Shown here: piece after piece, positions 49,001 to 50,960 of the stretch | How the letters are laid out: each line of letters starts with the position of its first letter | How positions within the stretch are numbered: position 1 is the stretch's first letter | From: Paguma larvata | Taxonomy: Eukaryota; Chordata; Mammalia; Carnivora; Viverridae | Reading direction: 5' to 3' | DNA: 64,000 nucleotides | NCBI GenBank assembly: GCA_030068075.1 | Contig: JAINVK010001077.1 | Location: 62,001-126,000 of the forward strand | Translations under genes and position numbers: made by a program | Notes under the pieces: generated by a model | Told to the model about the DNA's origin: nothing | Seen by the model: the letters and a program-made list of their open reading frames with translations, nothing else | Database searches by the model: none

Positions 49001-49772
49001 CGCCGCTGCCGCCACCGCTACCGCCACCGCGCCCGGTGCGCCCCGAGGGGGCGGGCTCATCCCGCAACCTCCCTCCCGGTCTCGGGTCCTCCTTCCCCTC
49101 CCCTCCCTCCCCTCCCTCCTTTCCATCTCAGCAGCGCCCTCAGTCTCCCTCTCTGGCTCATACAAAAGCAAAATGTCCGCCATGTTCCGAGACCGCTGCA
49201 GTCGGCGCCGCCACCAGCTCGGCCTCCGCGCCGTTCGCCCCGCGGCCGCCCCGCCGGCGTCCCTCGGCCCCGGCCCCGGGCGCCACCGCCGCTCCGCCCG
49301 CCCTCCGCGCGCCCCACCCCCCGCCCGGCCCGCGCGCCCCGCCAGGCGCCGCAGCACCGCCTCGGGCGGGGGCAGGGGGCGGCAGCCCCGGGGCGCCTGG
49401 CTCCCACTTCCCGCCCGCCCTCTCCCTTGGTGGCCCCTTTACCTTGATGCAGTACGGGGGTTCGTCGTAGGTGACCAGCATGTACCTGTCTCCGCGGCTG
49501 GCCGGGTCCCGGGCGCGCAGCTGCGGGACGAGGGATGACGGAGGGGGCCGCGAAGGGAAGGAGGGAGGAGGGGGCGATACAGACGTTACAGAAGCACCTA
49601 GATCCACCACCACCCCCATCCCTCGGGAGCTCTCCCCAGCTCTCCCCTCCCCTCCCTTTACCTTCAAGAATAACTCCACAGCGCCTTTGGCAATGTCCAA
49701 ATAGGAGGTGCCCAGGTCAGTGCGCTGGTTCATAGAGGCGGACGTGTCTATGAGGAACAGCAGGATGGGCAT
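1016..49772 (-). CDS. INTS6L: INTS6L, Integrator complex subunit 6-like; coding exons 1-14, 3' part outside window
   Basis: INTS6L is the paralogue of INTS6, a subunit of the nuclear Integrator complex. Integrator cleaves snRNA and other nascent RNA polymerase II transcripts, and INTS6 links it to protein phosphatase 2A (family knowledge). Fourteen exons join into 628 codons with no stop and matching phases; all introns are GT-AG. Residues 1 to about 140 form a von Willebrand A domain with an intact MIDAS motif, D9-T-S11-A-S13, and the later TDG motif with D130. It is INTS6L rather than INTS6 because of paralogue-typical stretches such as [13 protein letters not shown] and [10 protein letters not shown]. 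The start is the ATG at 49770-49772, with A at -3. Older names (DDX26B) refer to a DEAD-like string encoded by the next exon, outside this window; no helicase motifs are present. The family protein is about 860 residues, so roughly the last quarter is missing here. Confidence 0.97.
1231..1454 (+). mobile_element. Felid tRNA-Lys SINE in intron 13
   Basis: GGGGCACCTGATCATGG head, CT-rich middle and AAATAAATAAA tail. Flanked by a target duplication, TTTAAGAGGACAYGATC (1214-1230 and 1455-1471), which differs at one base. Antisense to INTS6L. Confidence 0.95.
1529..1742 (+). mobile_element. Felid tRNA-Lys SINE in intron 13
   Basis: Full-length element flanked by the perfect duplication AAATCTCAAATTCT (1515-1528 and 1743-1756). 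Antisense to INTS6L. Confidence 0.95.
2395..2570 (+). mobile_element. Carnivore L1 3' end
   Basis: Short 5'-truncated L1: GATAGGGATTAAGGAGTGCA, then CACCTGAGACTAATATAACG and TGTTAACTATATTGG with an A-rich tail, the usual end of carnivore L1 copies. Confidence 0.75.
2869..2992 (-). CDS. INTS6L: INTS6L coding exon 13 (residues 540-580 plus first base of 581)
   Basis: Encodes [19 protein letters not shown] through FIVGQDE and the first base of Asp581. Strongly conserved across the family. The acceptor is CGAATAG|GAT and the donor AAG|GTAAAT. Confidence 0.97.
2993..3620 (-). other. INTS6L intron 12
   Basis: 628-bp intron with GT-AG ends. I see no recognisable repeat or gene. Confidence 0.8.
3621..3839 (-). 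CDS. INTS6L: INTS6L coding exon 12 (residues 467-539)
   Basis: Seventy-three codons from [19 protein letters not shown] to FQVGLLNK. The acceptor is TTTTAG|ACC and the donor AAG|GTAAGT. The first dozen residues and the SFTHSKNF segment look less conserved than neighbouring exons against the family sequence as I recall it, while [13 protein letters not shown] is typical. Largest coding exon in the window. Confidence 0.96.
3840..6098 (-). other. INTS6L intron 11
   Basis: 2259-bp intron. AT-rich in 4320-4700, with a duplicated AAATTAGTAATT at about 4536-4560. No recent SINE inside and no gene recognised. Confidence 0.75.
6099..6209 (-). CDS. INTS6L: INTS6L coding exon 11 (residues 430-466)
   Basis: Thirty-seven codons, [18 protein letters not shown] to LKKLSQQ, phase 0 at both ends. 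The acceptor is CTTATAG|CCA and the donor CAG|GTAGTA. The MMGAPNLI string is conserved with INTS6. Confidence 0.96.
6210..7219 (-). other. INTS6L intron 10
   Basis: 1010-bp AT-rich intron. I see no mobile element or other feature in it. Confidence 0.75.
7220..7314 (-). CDS. INTS6L: INTS6L coding exon 10 (residues 398-429)
   Basis: Begins with two bases of Asp398, then [19 protein letters not shown] to LPPYYLL, ending in phase 0. The acceptor tract is TTCTCTTACAG and the donor TTA|GTATGT. Confidence 0.96.
7689..7876 (+). mobile_element. Felid tRNA-Lys SINE
   Basis: GGGGCGACTGGGTGGCTCAG head, TGTGCTGACAGCACAG body and (AAAT)n tail; the internal CT tract is short. Antisense to INTS6L. Confidence 0.93.
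7900..8250 (+). mobile_element. L1 3' end
   Basis: Reads GAACAGATTAGTGGTTGCC, then GTGTTCCTGGTG and ATTATATCTCAATAAT, an L1 ORF2-end and 3' UTR segment in sense orientation. It follows the SINE directly. Confidence 0.7.
10330..10530 (-). repeat. MIR SINE
   Basis: Well-preserved MIR on the minus strand: TTTTACAGATGAAATAACTA and GGTCACACAGCTAGCAAACA are the reverse of the MIR core. Confidence 0.85.
10711..10893 (-). mobile_element. Felid tRNA-Lys SINE
   Basis: Sense to INTS6L. Flanked by the perfect duplication AAATGGATATTTA (10698-10710 and 10894-10906). Confidence 0.95.
11740..12240 (+). mobile_element. Old L1/HAL1 ORF1-region fragment
   Basis: A-rich, coding-like but broken sequence, for example GAAATCTTAGAACTGAAAAA and ATTATAAACAGGCTTG. 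It resembles the coiled-coil part of L1M/HAL1 ORF1. No intact reading frame. The family name is tentative. Confidence 0.6.
12245..12370 (-). mobile_element. Old L1 fragment, antisense
   Basis: GTTTGCCTTTTCACTCTGCT and TTTGGTGTCAT are typical of the antisense strand of L1 ORF2. Diverged and short. Confidence 0.55.
12400..12620 (-). mobile_element. Carnivore L1 3' end, antisense, with 30-bp tandem duplication
   Basis: AGTTAGTTAACATATAGTG, then ACTTCCATACATCACCTGGT and CTGGTAACCATCAGTTTG, the reverse of the carnivore L1 end. The first 30 bp (12405-12434) are repeated in tandem at 12435-12458. A felid SINE follows directly. Confidence 0.8.
12621..12850 (+). mobile_element. Felid tRNA-Lys SINE with long (CT)n
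   Basis: Head with poly-G at the start, then GGCTCTGTGCTGACAGCTC, an uninterrupted (CT)n near 12761-12791 and an A-rich tail. Inserted into or beside L1 sequence. Confidence 0.92.
12880..12940 (-). repeat. MIR fragment
   Basis: CTTTACAGTTGTGAAAACTG next to TAGTCTAATCCTTCA, a short antisense MIR piece. Weak evidence. Confidence 0.4.
12950..13385 (+). mobile_element. L1 ORF2 end and 3' UTR
   Basis: ATGATGCTAAGTGAAATAAG is the L1 ORF2 C-terminal coding signature, here broken. It is followed by the 3' UTR and CCTGAAACTAATGTACC. Its 3' end points away from the antisense L1 at 12400, so the two are separate insertions. Confidence 0.8.
13870..14160 (+). other. Unexplained 96-codon ATG ORF in INTS6L intron 9
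   Basis: Starts at ATG in the context ACC ATG G, an optimal Kozak match, and runs 96 codons antisense to INTS6L. The product begins [16 protein letters not shown]. No domain, signal peptide or homologue is recognised. It lies in non-repetitive sequence less AT-rich than its surroundings. Most likely chance, but it is the best-supported non-INTS6L frame in the window. Confidence 0.15.
14390..14547 (+). mobile_element. Felid tRNA-Lys SINE, short
   Basis: The head lacks the usual GTTAAGCGTCCGACTTC segment. Flanked by the 19-bp duplication TTTAAAGAYGATAAAGTGG (14371-14389 and 14548-14566). Ends 35 bp from the exon 9 donor side. Confidence 0.93.
14583..14715 (-). CDS. INTS6L: INTS6L coding exon 9 (residues 354-397 plus first base of 398)
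   Basis: Encodes [19 protein letters not shown] through NYPVLLPLL and the first base of Asp398. [21 protein letters not shown] is the conserved core. The acceptor is TTTTTAG|GTA and the donor TAG|GTAAGT. A felid SINE lies 17 bp past the donor, counting its target duplication, in intron 9. Confidence 0.96.
14918..15168 (+). mobile_element. Felid tRNA-Lys SINE
   Basis: GGTGCCTGGTTGGCTCAAC head, long CT-rich middle and AAATAAATAAAAA tail. A possible short duplication (AAGAAATGA) flanks it. Antisense to INTS6L. Confidence 0.92.
15508..15718 (-). mobile_element. Felid tRNA-Lys SINE
   Basis: Reverse orientation: AATGTTTATTTATTTCTGAG start, (GA)n-rich middle and GAGCCACCCAGGTGCCCC end. Sense to INTS6L. 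Confidence 0.94.
15735..15900 (-). repeat. L2 fragment
   Basis: ATATTTATCAAGTAGCCTAT and CCAGGCACTGGTGCTAA resemble the antisense L2 3' end. Diverged. Confidence 0.4.
16191..16208. repeat. 18-bp perfect palindrome
   Basis: ATTGCTGGTACCAGCAAT is its own reverse complement with no spacer. Just upstream, GGTAAAC and GTTTACC (16164-16170, 16178-16184) form a second small hairpin. Confidence 0.9.
17030..17650 (-). mobile_element. Old L1 3' region, antisense, split by SINE
   Basis: AAACATACGTTCAGAAAAG on one side; ATCAGCACCCAGATCAAG and GGGATCTTTTATGTCTGGCT on the other. This is the reverse of an L1M-type 3' segment. The SINE at 17139-17347 interrupts it. Confidence 0.7.
17139..17347 (+). mobile_element. 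Felid tRNA-Lys SINE inside old L1
   Basis: Flanked by ATAAGTAYRCAGCTCAATG (17120-17138 and 17348-17366), a 19-bp duplication with two differences. Antisense to INTS6L. Confidence 0.95.
18110..18180 (+). mobile_element. Short L1 3' tail
   Basis: TACCTGAAACTAATATTACA and TGTATGTTAACGAACTGG with an A-rich end, the last bases of a carnivore L1. Confidence 0.7.
18193..18395 (+). mobile_element. Felid tRNA-Lys SINE
   Basis: Inserted in the A-rich tail of the preceding L1. Target duplication AAAAATAGATCTTGT (18178-18192 and 18396-18410), perfect. Antisense to INTS6L. Confidence 0.95.
18485..18600 (+). repeat. Probable old DNA-transposon fragment, unassigned
   Basis: GATTCTTAACCTGGGGTCCC followed by CAAGGGGTCCG is a pattern seen in old hAT-type nonautonomous elements. 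I cannot name the family. Confidence 0.35.
18775..18927 (-). CDS. INTS6L: INTS6L coding exon 8 (residues 303-353)
   Basis: Fifty-one codons, [19 protein letters not shown] to SPHTCWQ, with a conserved Cys pair (SCVDC). Phase 0 at both ends; acceptor TTTTAG|CCT, donor CAG|GTACTT. Recognised by translating the minus strand between these splice sites. Confidence 0.96.
18928..21318 (-). other. INTS6L intron 7
   Basis: 2391-bp intron. It contains a poly-A run at 19857-19880 and one SINE. The rest shows nothing recognisable. Confidence 0.75.
20632..20791 (+). mobile_element. Felid tRNA-Lys SINE, short, ending in (TA)n
   Basis: The body jumps from the head to GGGCATGGAGCCTGCTTG and ends in AAAAATATG(TA)n. 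Target duplication ATATTGCTTAATTAC (20617-20631 and 20792-20806), perfect. The tail has become a TA microsatellite. Confidence 0.92.
21319..21482 (-). CDS. INTS6L: INTS6L coding exon 7 (residues 248-302)
   Basis: Encodes [17 protein letters not shown] to LPSL, joining Asp248 from the previous exon and ending in phase 0. It includes the conserved [18 protein letters not shown] segment. The donor CTA|GTAAGT is strong beyond the junction and the acceptor is TTTTAG|AT. Confidence 0.97.
22020..22217 (+). mobile_element. Felid tRNA-Lys SINE
   Basis: GAGCACCTGAGTGGCTCAG head; the duplication GATAGAAGGAAT (22005-22016 and 22218-22229) flanks it. Antisense to INTS6L. Confidence 0.94.
22532..22735 (-). 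mobile_element. Felid tRNA-Lys SINE
   Basis: AGTTTTTTAATGTTTTATTT start and GAGCCACCCAGGCATCCC end. Approximate flanking duplication TCATNTTNCTTAAA. Sense to INTS6L. Confidence 0.93.
22981..23205 (+). mobile_element. Felid tRNA-Lys SINE
   Basis: GTGTGCCTGGGTGGCTCAGT head, with a long AT-rich tail after AAAAATAAACAAAG. Flanked by imperfect copies of AAGAACNCNNGACAAAGG. Antisense to INTS6L. Confidence 0.93.
23670..23782 (+). mobile_element. tRNA-type SINE with well-kept tRNA body
   Basis: Unlike the other copies, it keeps a tRNA-like order: GTTGGTCGATAGAGCATGCG (A-box side), ACTCT, then GGGTTGTGAGTTCAAGCCCC (B-box side) and CACTGGGCATGGAG, followed by an AT tail with no CT tract. The folded end lacks proper acceptor pairing, so it is a SINE and not a tRNA gene. 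Confidence 0.8.
24283..24484 (-). mobile_element. Felid tRNA-Lys SINE
   Basis: Flanked by a perfect 18-bp duplication, AAAAGGAAGAATTTTCTT (24265-24282 and 24485-24502), which suggests a relatively young insertion. Sense to INTS6L. It ends 216 bp downstream of exon 6. Confidence 0.96.
24701..24829 (-). CDS. INTS6L: INTS6L coding exon 6 (residues 205-247 plus first base of 248)
   Basis: Begins with the last two bases of Gly205, then [17 protein letters not shown] and onward, ending PLPVGE plus the first base of Asp248. RSYCVRTQ is typical of INTS6L, where INTS6 has a different string. The acceptor is TATAG|GT and the donor AAG|GTACAA. Confidence 0.97.
25089..25272 (-). CDS. INTS6L: INTS6L coding exon 5 (residues 144-204 plus first base of 205)
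   Basis: Encodes [19 protein letters not shown] through MCEVTG. Highly conserved across INTS6 and INTS6L, including the [17 protein letters not shown] stretch. It ends in phase 1 (Gly205 is split). The donor, GAG|GTATTG, departs from consensus beyond the GT. Confidence 0.97.
25503..25592 (-). CDS. INTS6L: INTS6L coding exon 4 (residues 114-143)
   Basis: Thirty codons, [10 protein letters not shown] to GVQEE. It includes the hydrophobic strand ILITITDG with D130, the third MIDAS element of vWA domains. The donor is GAG|GTGAGA and the acceptor TTTTAG|GGG. Found by translating between these splice sites, since the exon is too short to stand out as an open frame. Confidence 0.95.
25593..26407 (-). 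other. INTS6L intron 3
   Basis: 815-bp intron, GT-AG, with no recognised repeat. Introns 4 (230 bp) and 5 (259 bp) are also repeat-free, so exons 3-6 form a compact cluster. Confidence 0.8.
26408..26557 (-). CDS. INTS6L: INTS6L coding exon 3 (residues 64-113)
   Basis: Fifty codons starting [18 protein letters not shown] and ending GIDNYGQ, within the vWA domain. The GLTTLGQAL stretch near residues 84-92 holds the threonine expected for the second MIDAS loop. The acceptor is TTTTCAG|GC and the donor CAG|GTAAAA; phase 0 at both ends. Confidence 0.97.
27690..27830 (+). repeat. MIR-like fragment
   Basis: GCATGACCTTGAGCAAGCCT matches the MIR core, followed by CTCTGAAAATGAAGAGGATT. Moderately diverged. 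Confidence 0.45.
27975..28014. repeat. (TG)n microsatellite
   Basis: About 18 near-pure TG units with an early TC interruption. Confidence 0.95.
28133..28201. repeat. Two adjacent perfect hairpins
   Basis: CTTGTGGCCTAAGA at 28133-28146 pairs with TCTTAGGCCACAAG at 28151-28164 (14-bp arms, AAAA loop). Nine bases later, CCTTTTAACTAA (28174-28185) pairs with TTAGTTAAAAGG (28190-28201; 12-bp arms, AAGC loop). No mismatches in either. TGTGGCC and CTTGTGG recur beside the second one. Confidence 0.95.
28340..28910 (-). repeat. L2 relic
   Basis: CCTTTATTCAACAAATTTGC, GATCTAGAAAGGGACCAG, and later GGAGTGGCATGATCAGATCT and ACTATTGCAATACC, in the order seen in antisense L2 copies. Diverged. Confidence 0.65.
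29800..29920 (-). repeat. MIR fragment
   Basis: CTATAAAATAGGCATGGTAT followed by CCATCCCTATTTTG resembles the antisense MIR second half. Confidence 0.5.
29960..30485 (-). mobile_element. hAT-type nonautonomous element (MER33-like), split by SINE
   Basis: GGTAGCCATGAGCCACATG at one end and ACGTCTATTGGATAGAGA at the other, with GTGGCTACTAGAAAATGTTA between. Reverse orientation of a common old mammalian MITE. A SINE splits it at 30021-30225. The family name is from memory; the element class is safer than the name. Confidence 0.6.
30021..30225 (+). mobile_element. Felid tRNA-Lys SINE inside a MITE
   Basis: GGCTGCCTGAGTGGCTCAGT head; CCTCT-rich middle; AAACAAAACAAAAC tail. Antisense to INTS6L and to the host element. 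Confidence 0.92.
31020..31260 (-). repeat. MIR SINE
   Basis: CCATTTTATAGATGAGCACA, TGAGGCTCAGAGAAGACAAG and ACTAGTAAGTGCTGCAGGCA give an antisense, nearly full-length MIR. Confidence 0.85.
32005..32027. repeat. 8-bp-arm hairpin
   Basis: CCCCTACA, a seven-base loop, then TGTAGGGG. Perfect arms but short, so chance is plausible. Confidence 0.6.
32654..32765 (+). mobile_element. Felid tRNA-Lys SINE, 3'-truncated
   Basis: Clean GGGGCGCCTGGGTGGCTCAG head and body to GCACTGGGCTCTGCGCTG. The CT tract and A-rich tail are missing, so it was later cut by deletion or was truncated on insertion. Confidence 0.9.
34187..34209. repeat. Perfect 10-bp-arm hairpin
   Basis: CAGTTCTCTC, loop CCC, GAGAGAACTG, with no mismatch. 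Confidence 0.9.
34607..34633. repeat. Perfect 11-bp-arm hairpin
   Basis: GTAAGATCAAA, loop AGAAA, TTTGATCTTAC, with no mismatch. 398 bp from the hairpin at 34187. Confidence 0.9.
35086..35306 (-). mobile_element. Felid tRNA-Lys SINE, first of a pair
   Basis: TTTATTTATTTTTGAGAGAG start and GAGCCACCCAGGCACCCC end. Sense to INTS6L. Immediately followed by a second copy. Confidence 0.94.
35310..35507 (-). mobile_element. Felid tRNA-Lys SINE, second of a pair
   Basis: Head-to-tail with the previous copy. Both end next to CTATGARCA, suggesting a shared target sequence. More diverged (CCACCCAAGTAGTCCC). Confidence 0.93.
35895..36015 (-). repeat. MIR fragment
   Basis: CTTTACAGATAAGAAAACTG and GACTTACTTGCCCAGGGTCA, the antisense MIR core. 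Confidence 0.75.
36930..37350 (-). repeat. Diverged L2-like stretch
   Basis: AGCCAAGTGGCGATGCCCTG and GAAGATGGGGAGCCATTGG resemble the internal antisense part of L2. No coding sense left. Confidence 0.4.
38540..38715 (+). repeat. MIR SINE
   Basis: TACTTAACCTCTCTGGGCCC, then GCTAAATGGGGATAGTAATA and TACTTAATAAATGTCAGC, the MIR order in sense. Confidence 0.8.
38834..38858. repeat. (AT)n microsatellite
   Basis: About 12 TA units, self-complementary. Confidence 0.9.
39690..40190 (+). mobile_element. hAT-type nonautonomous element (MER33-like), split by SINE
   Basis: AAGTAGCCACATTTTAAGAA, then ATTTTATTTAACAATATAC and, after the SINE, AAGTGCTCAATAACCACATG and GGCCAGTGGGTACTG. Same family as 29960-30485, opposite orientation. 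Confidence 0.6.
39889..40094 (-). mobile_element. Felid tRNA-Lys SINE inside a MITE
   Basis: TTTTTTTAATTTTTTAATG start and GAGTCACCCAGGCGACCCC end; approximate duplication AATTACA...GCATCTT flanks it. Antisense to its host element. Confidence 0.92.
41234..41455 (+). mobile_element. Felid tRNA-Lys SINE with internal duplication
   Basis: Target duplication AAGAGTCCACTGTTCT (41218-41233 and 41456-41471), perfect. ATCTCAGCTCAGGTCATG occurs twice in tandem (41277-41312), an 18-bp duplication within the head. Confidence 0.94.
41770..42060 (+). mobile_element. Old L1 3' end
   Basis: GATGGGGATGTTCCGTATC, GGTCACATGAATGTATAAA and TTACACTTCAACAAAGAAAG follow the order of L1M 3' ends. A short second tail, ACATTATACACCTGAACC, follows. 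Confidence 0.7.
42130..43110 (-). repeat. L2 relic, split by SINE
   Basis: TTTACTGAGTACCTGCTAAG, TAGGCACTCC and GTGCCCTTGAAAGAGCTCAC, then the distal part at 42890-43020 (CAGTGGAGTGGCTGTTGCAA). Antisense L2. The SINE at 42683-42893 interrupts it. Confidence 0.65.
42683..42893 (+). mobile_element. Felid tRNA-Lys SINE inside L2
   Basis: GGGGCACCTGATCGGCTCAG head. Duplication AGAATGRCCAAT (42671-42682 and 42894-42905). Antisense to INTS6L. Confidence 0.95.
43420..44545 (-). mobile_element. L1 ORF2 3' part and 3' UTR, 5'-truncated
   Basis: Antisense on the plus strand. The minus-strand reading keeps broken pieces of the L1 ORF2 C-terminus ([39 protein letters not shown]), split across two frames at 43941-44231 and 44000-44359. 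About 1.1 kb; not active. Confidence 0.92.
43930..44520 (-). pseudogene. L1 ORF2 C-terminal pseudogene
   Basis: Reverse-transcriptase ORF C-terminal segment with a frameshift around 44100-44230, no reverse transcriptase or endonuclease domain left, and no start. Part of the L1 entry at 43420-44545. Confidence 0.85.
45451..45666 (-). mobile_element. Felid tRNA-Lys SINE, first of a pair
   Basis: Perfect duplication AAAGCCTACTTTTT (45437-45450 and 45667-45680); canonical GAGCCACCCAGGCGCCCC end. Sense to INTS6L. Confidence 0.95.
45683..45912 (-). mobile_element. Felid tRNA-Lys SINE, second of a pair
   Basis: Directly after the previous copy, more diverged, with a short internal duplication (GGGGCTTGAAC repeated at 45811 and 45838). 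Ends AAACCCCCCAGACACCCC. Confidence 0.92.
46378..46409. repeat. A-rich low-complexity tract
   Basis: (A)nG runs with no retroelement body attached. Confidence 0.8.
49177..49186 (-). promoter_or_regulatory. YY1-type site in start of intron 2
   Basis: CCGCCATGTT on the plus strand, that is AACATGGCGG on the minus strand, matching the strong YY1 core. It lies about 260 bp inside intron 2, in the CpG island. Such sites often sit just downstream of promoters. Confidence 0.5.
49443..49520 (-). CDS. INTS6L: INTS6L coding exon 2 (residues 38-63)
   Basis: Twenty-six codons, [10 protein letters not shown] to PPYCIK, continuing the vWA domain. The acceptor is CCGCAG|CTG and the donor AAG|GTAAAG, both phase 0. 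It is only 141 bp from exon 1 and sits in the same CpG island, whereas the next exon is 22.9 kb away. Confidence 0.97.
49662..49772 (-). CDS. INTS6L: INTS6L coding exon 1 (residues 1-37)
   Basis: Encodes [14 protein letters not shown] and onward to ELFLK. It contains the MIDAS metal-site motif DTSAS at residues 9-13 of the vWA domain. The exon ends in phase 0 at AAG|GTAAAG. An upstream in-frame GTG at 49784 is not a credible start. The ATG has a purine at -3 but C at +4, an adequate Kozak context. It lies inside a CpG island. Confidence 0.97.
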
Positions 49773-50036
49773 CTTCCCCCGCACCCCTGGCTCCGCTGCC
49801 CACTCTCCTGGCCCTCTTGCCCTCAGTGCCGTGGACTGCCACCCGAACCCTCAACTCTCGCAGAGGCAGGGTGCAGGGAGCAAGAGGAAAAGGGGGAGAC
49901 GGGACGGGACGGATGGAACTGCTCCTGGCCTCCTCTTTCTGCAGCCCCACCTCCTCTCCCTCCAAGGGAACTTGAAAGTGTGAGCGTGTGTAGCCCTCGG
50001 GGCCCTCCCCCTTTCCCCTCCCCTGCCACCACTACT

Positions 50037-50054
50037 GCCGCCGCCGCCGCCGCC
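50037..50054 (+). repeat. (GCC)6 triplet repeat in INTS6L leader
   Basis: Six uninterrupted GCC units, or GGC in the mRNA sense, within the probable 5' UTR. Short, but length-variable in principle. Confidence 0.85.
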
Positions 50055-50061
50055 ACAGGGA

Positions 50062-50076
50062 CTACTGCCCAAGCAT
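50062..50076 (-). other. Minimal upstream ORF (M-L-G-Q-stop) in probable INTS6L leader
   Basis: ATG at 50074-50076 followed by CTT GGG CAG TAG. It is the only ATG between the main start and this point, about 300 nt upstream. It would act as a short uORF if transcription starts upstream of it, which the sequence cannot show. Confidence 0.4.
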
Positions 50077-50166
50077 CCGTCCACGCTCACTCAAGCGCTC
50101 GGCCCAGACTGAGAGCTGTCTCTGTTCACCGACACACAACTTCTGTCCGCTCACCTACCATGGGCA

Positions 50167-50174
50167 CCATGTGA
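50167..50174 (+). promoter_or_regulatory. E-box CATGTG / CATGTGAC, M-box-like
   Basis: CCATGTGA next to the CCAAT pair, compatible with USF or MITF/TFE-type bHLH-zip binding. Motif match only. Confidence 0.35.
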
Positions 50175-50188
50175 CCAGAAACCACGCC

Positions 50189-50217
50189 ATTGGCTGCCAA
50201 TTATGTGGTATTTGCAT
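50189..50217 (-). promoter_or_regulatory. Octamer motif and two opposed CCAAT boxes
   Basis: Perfect POU-family octamer (ATGCAAAT on the minus strand, 50210-50217), then CCAAT on the plus strand (50197-50201) and CCAAT on the minus strand (50189-50193). They lie about 20-130 bp upstream of the likely start of INTS6L transcription, the usual place for NF-Y sites. Binding itself is inferred. Confidence 0.6.
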
Positions 50218-50839
50218 ATTCATTAGATGACAGGGCAAGGGGAGGGACTTTGGCGAACCCTGGGAGTTGAAGTTTGAACCCAAGCAGGGGGTAAGTAGGG
50301 AGAGATATTAAGGACCCTCCTTTAAAGGACTTGGAAGCCGTTAGGATAGTTAGGGTGGCTTGGATACATATTCTCTTGCTCTTCAAACACGGTGGTTTGA
50401 AAGGAAGAGTGAATTTGAGCAACAGTTGCGCAGCACTACAGAAGCAGATGCTTGGACAGGCTGCACAGAAAACGCTCTGCTAACTGCAATCGATCAATCC
50501 TGCCAGTGGCTAAGACCAAAACATTTCAGAAGCAGCAAACTTCTTTTCCTGGCAAGACCTACTCACATTCCTTTCGATGCCTCCCCACTCTTGATCAGAA
50601 TTTGTAAAGCGGTTGCTGGCCTTGCATTCCACGTATATCTACTTAGAAAGAAAACTAAAGCTTGGAACAAACACAGTTACCTAAACTGGCCTTTTGTACC
50701 TACAAGCTTCTTCAGTTTCATTGAGCTTTTCAAGTGTTGGCCTGCCTGTGATAATTCCACCCGTGGTTGTGCCTGCACAGCCTTTACATATGGGAGATTT
50801 CCCAACCTACATTCTGATTCAACTCTCATTTATTGAGCA

Positions 50840-50960
50840 CCTATGATGTGCCAGGCACCTACATTAGCTTTATTTAATCTTTGAAATAATTATGCTAGAT
50901 GGCATTATATTCAATTTTCAGTAAAGGAAAGTGCAACTTGCTGGAATTAGGACAACGCTG
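50840..50960 (-). repeat. L2/MIR-type fragment
   Basis: CTCATTTATTGAGCACCTAT and GTGCCAGGCACCTAC, an antisense 3'-end signature shared by L2 and MIR. Confidence 0.55.

Larger units (their letters stand above)
26558..49442 (-). other. INTS6L intron 2, 22.9 kb
   Basis: The longest intron, separating the CpG-island exons from the rest. It is dense in MIR, L2, L1, hAT-type relics and felid SINEs, listed separately. Stretches 26558-27680, 32770-35080, 37360-38530 and 45920-48530 hold nothing I recognise beyond small inverted repeats. Confidence 0.85.
48540..50110. promoter_or_regulatory. CpG island over INTS6L exons 1-2 and promoter
   Basis: About 1.5 kb of very GC-rich, CpG-dense sequence, with long overlapping open frames on both strands that are an effect of composition. 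It holds exon 1, exon 2, intron 1 and the first part of intron 2. GC-box-like sites include GGGGCGGGG at 48732-48740 and its reverse near 48564-48571. If the gene is X-linked, this is the expected target of X-inactivation methylation (inference). Confidence 0.9.
49773..50166 (-). promoter_or_regulatory. INTS6L: INTS6L 5' UTR and core promoter, approximate
   Basis: GC-rich leader upstream of the INTS6L ATG, with no clear TATA box, as usual for CpG-island promoters. The start of transcription cannot be fixed from sequence; it probably lies between about 50050 and 50170. Only one upstream ATG occurs between the main ATG and 50080 (separate entry). Confidence 0.6.

Noticed and set aside
48620..49470. 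Several 120-245-codon frames on both strands
   Set aside because: All lie in the CpG island, where stop codons are rare. Products are Pro/Arg/Gly/Ala-rich with no domain. They are shadows of composition and of INTS6L exons 1-2.
1016..49772. DEAD-box helicase
   Set aside because: The older name DDX26B suggests a helicase, but no Walker or helicase motifs are seen. The protein starts with a vWA domain and belongs to the Integrator family.
50360..50836. 158-codon open frame on the plus strand, divergent from INTS6L
   Set aside because: It begins with TTG and has no internal ATG, so it is not a normal eukaryotic coding frame. It runs into an L2/MIR-type fragment and has no recognisable domain.
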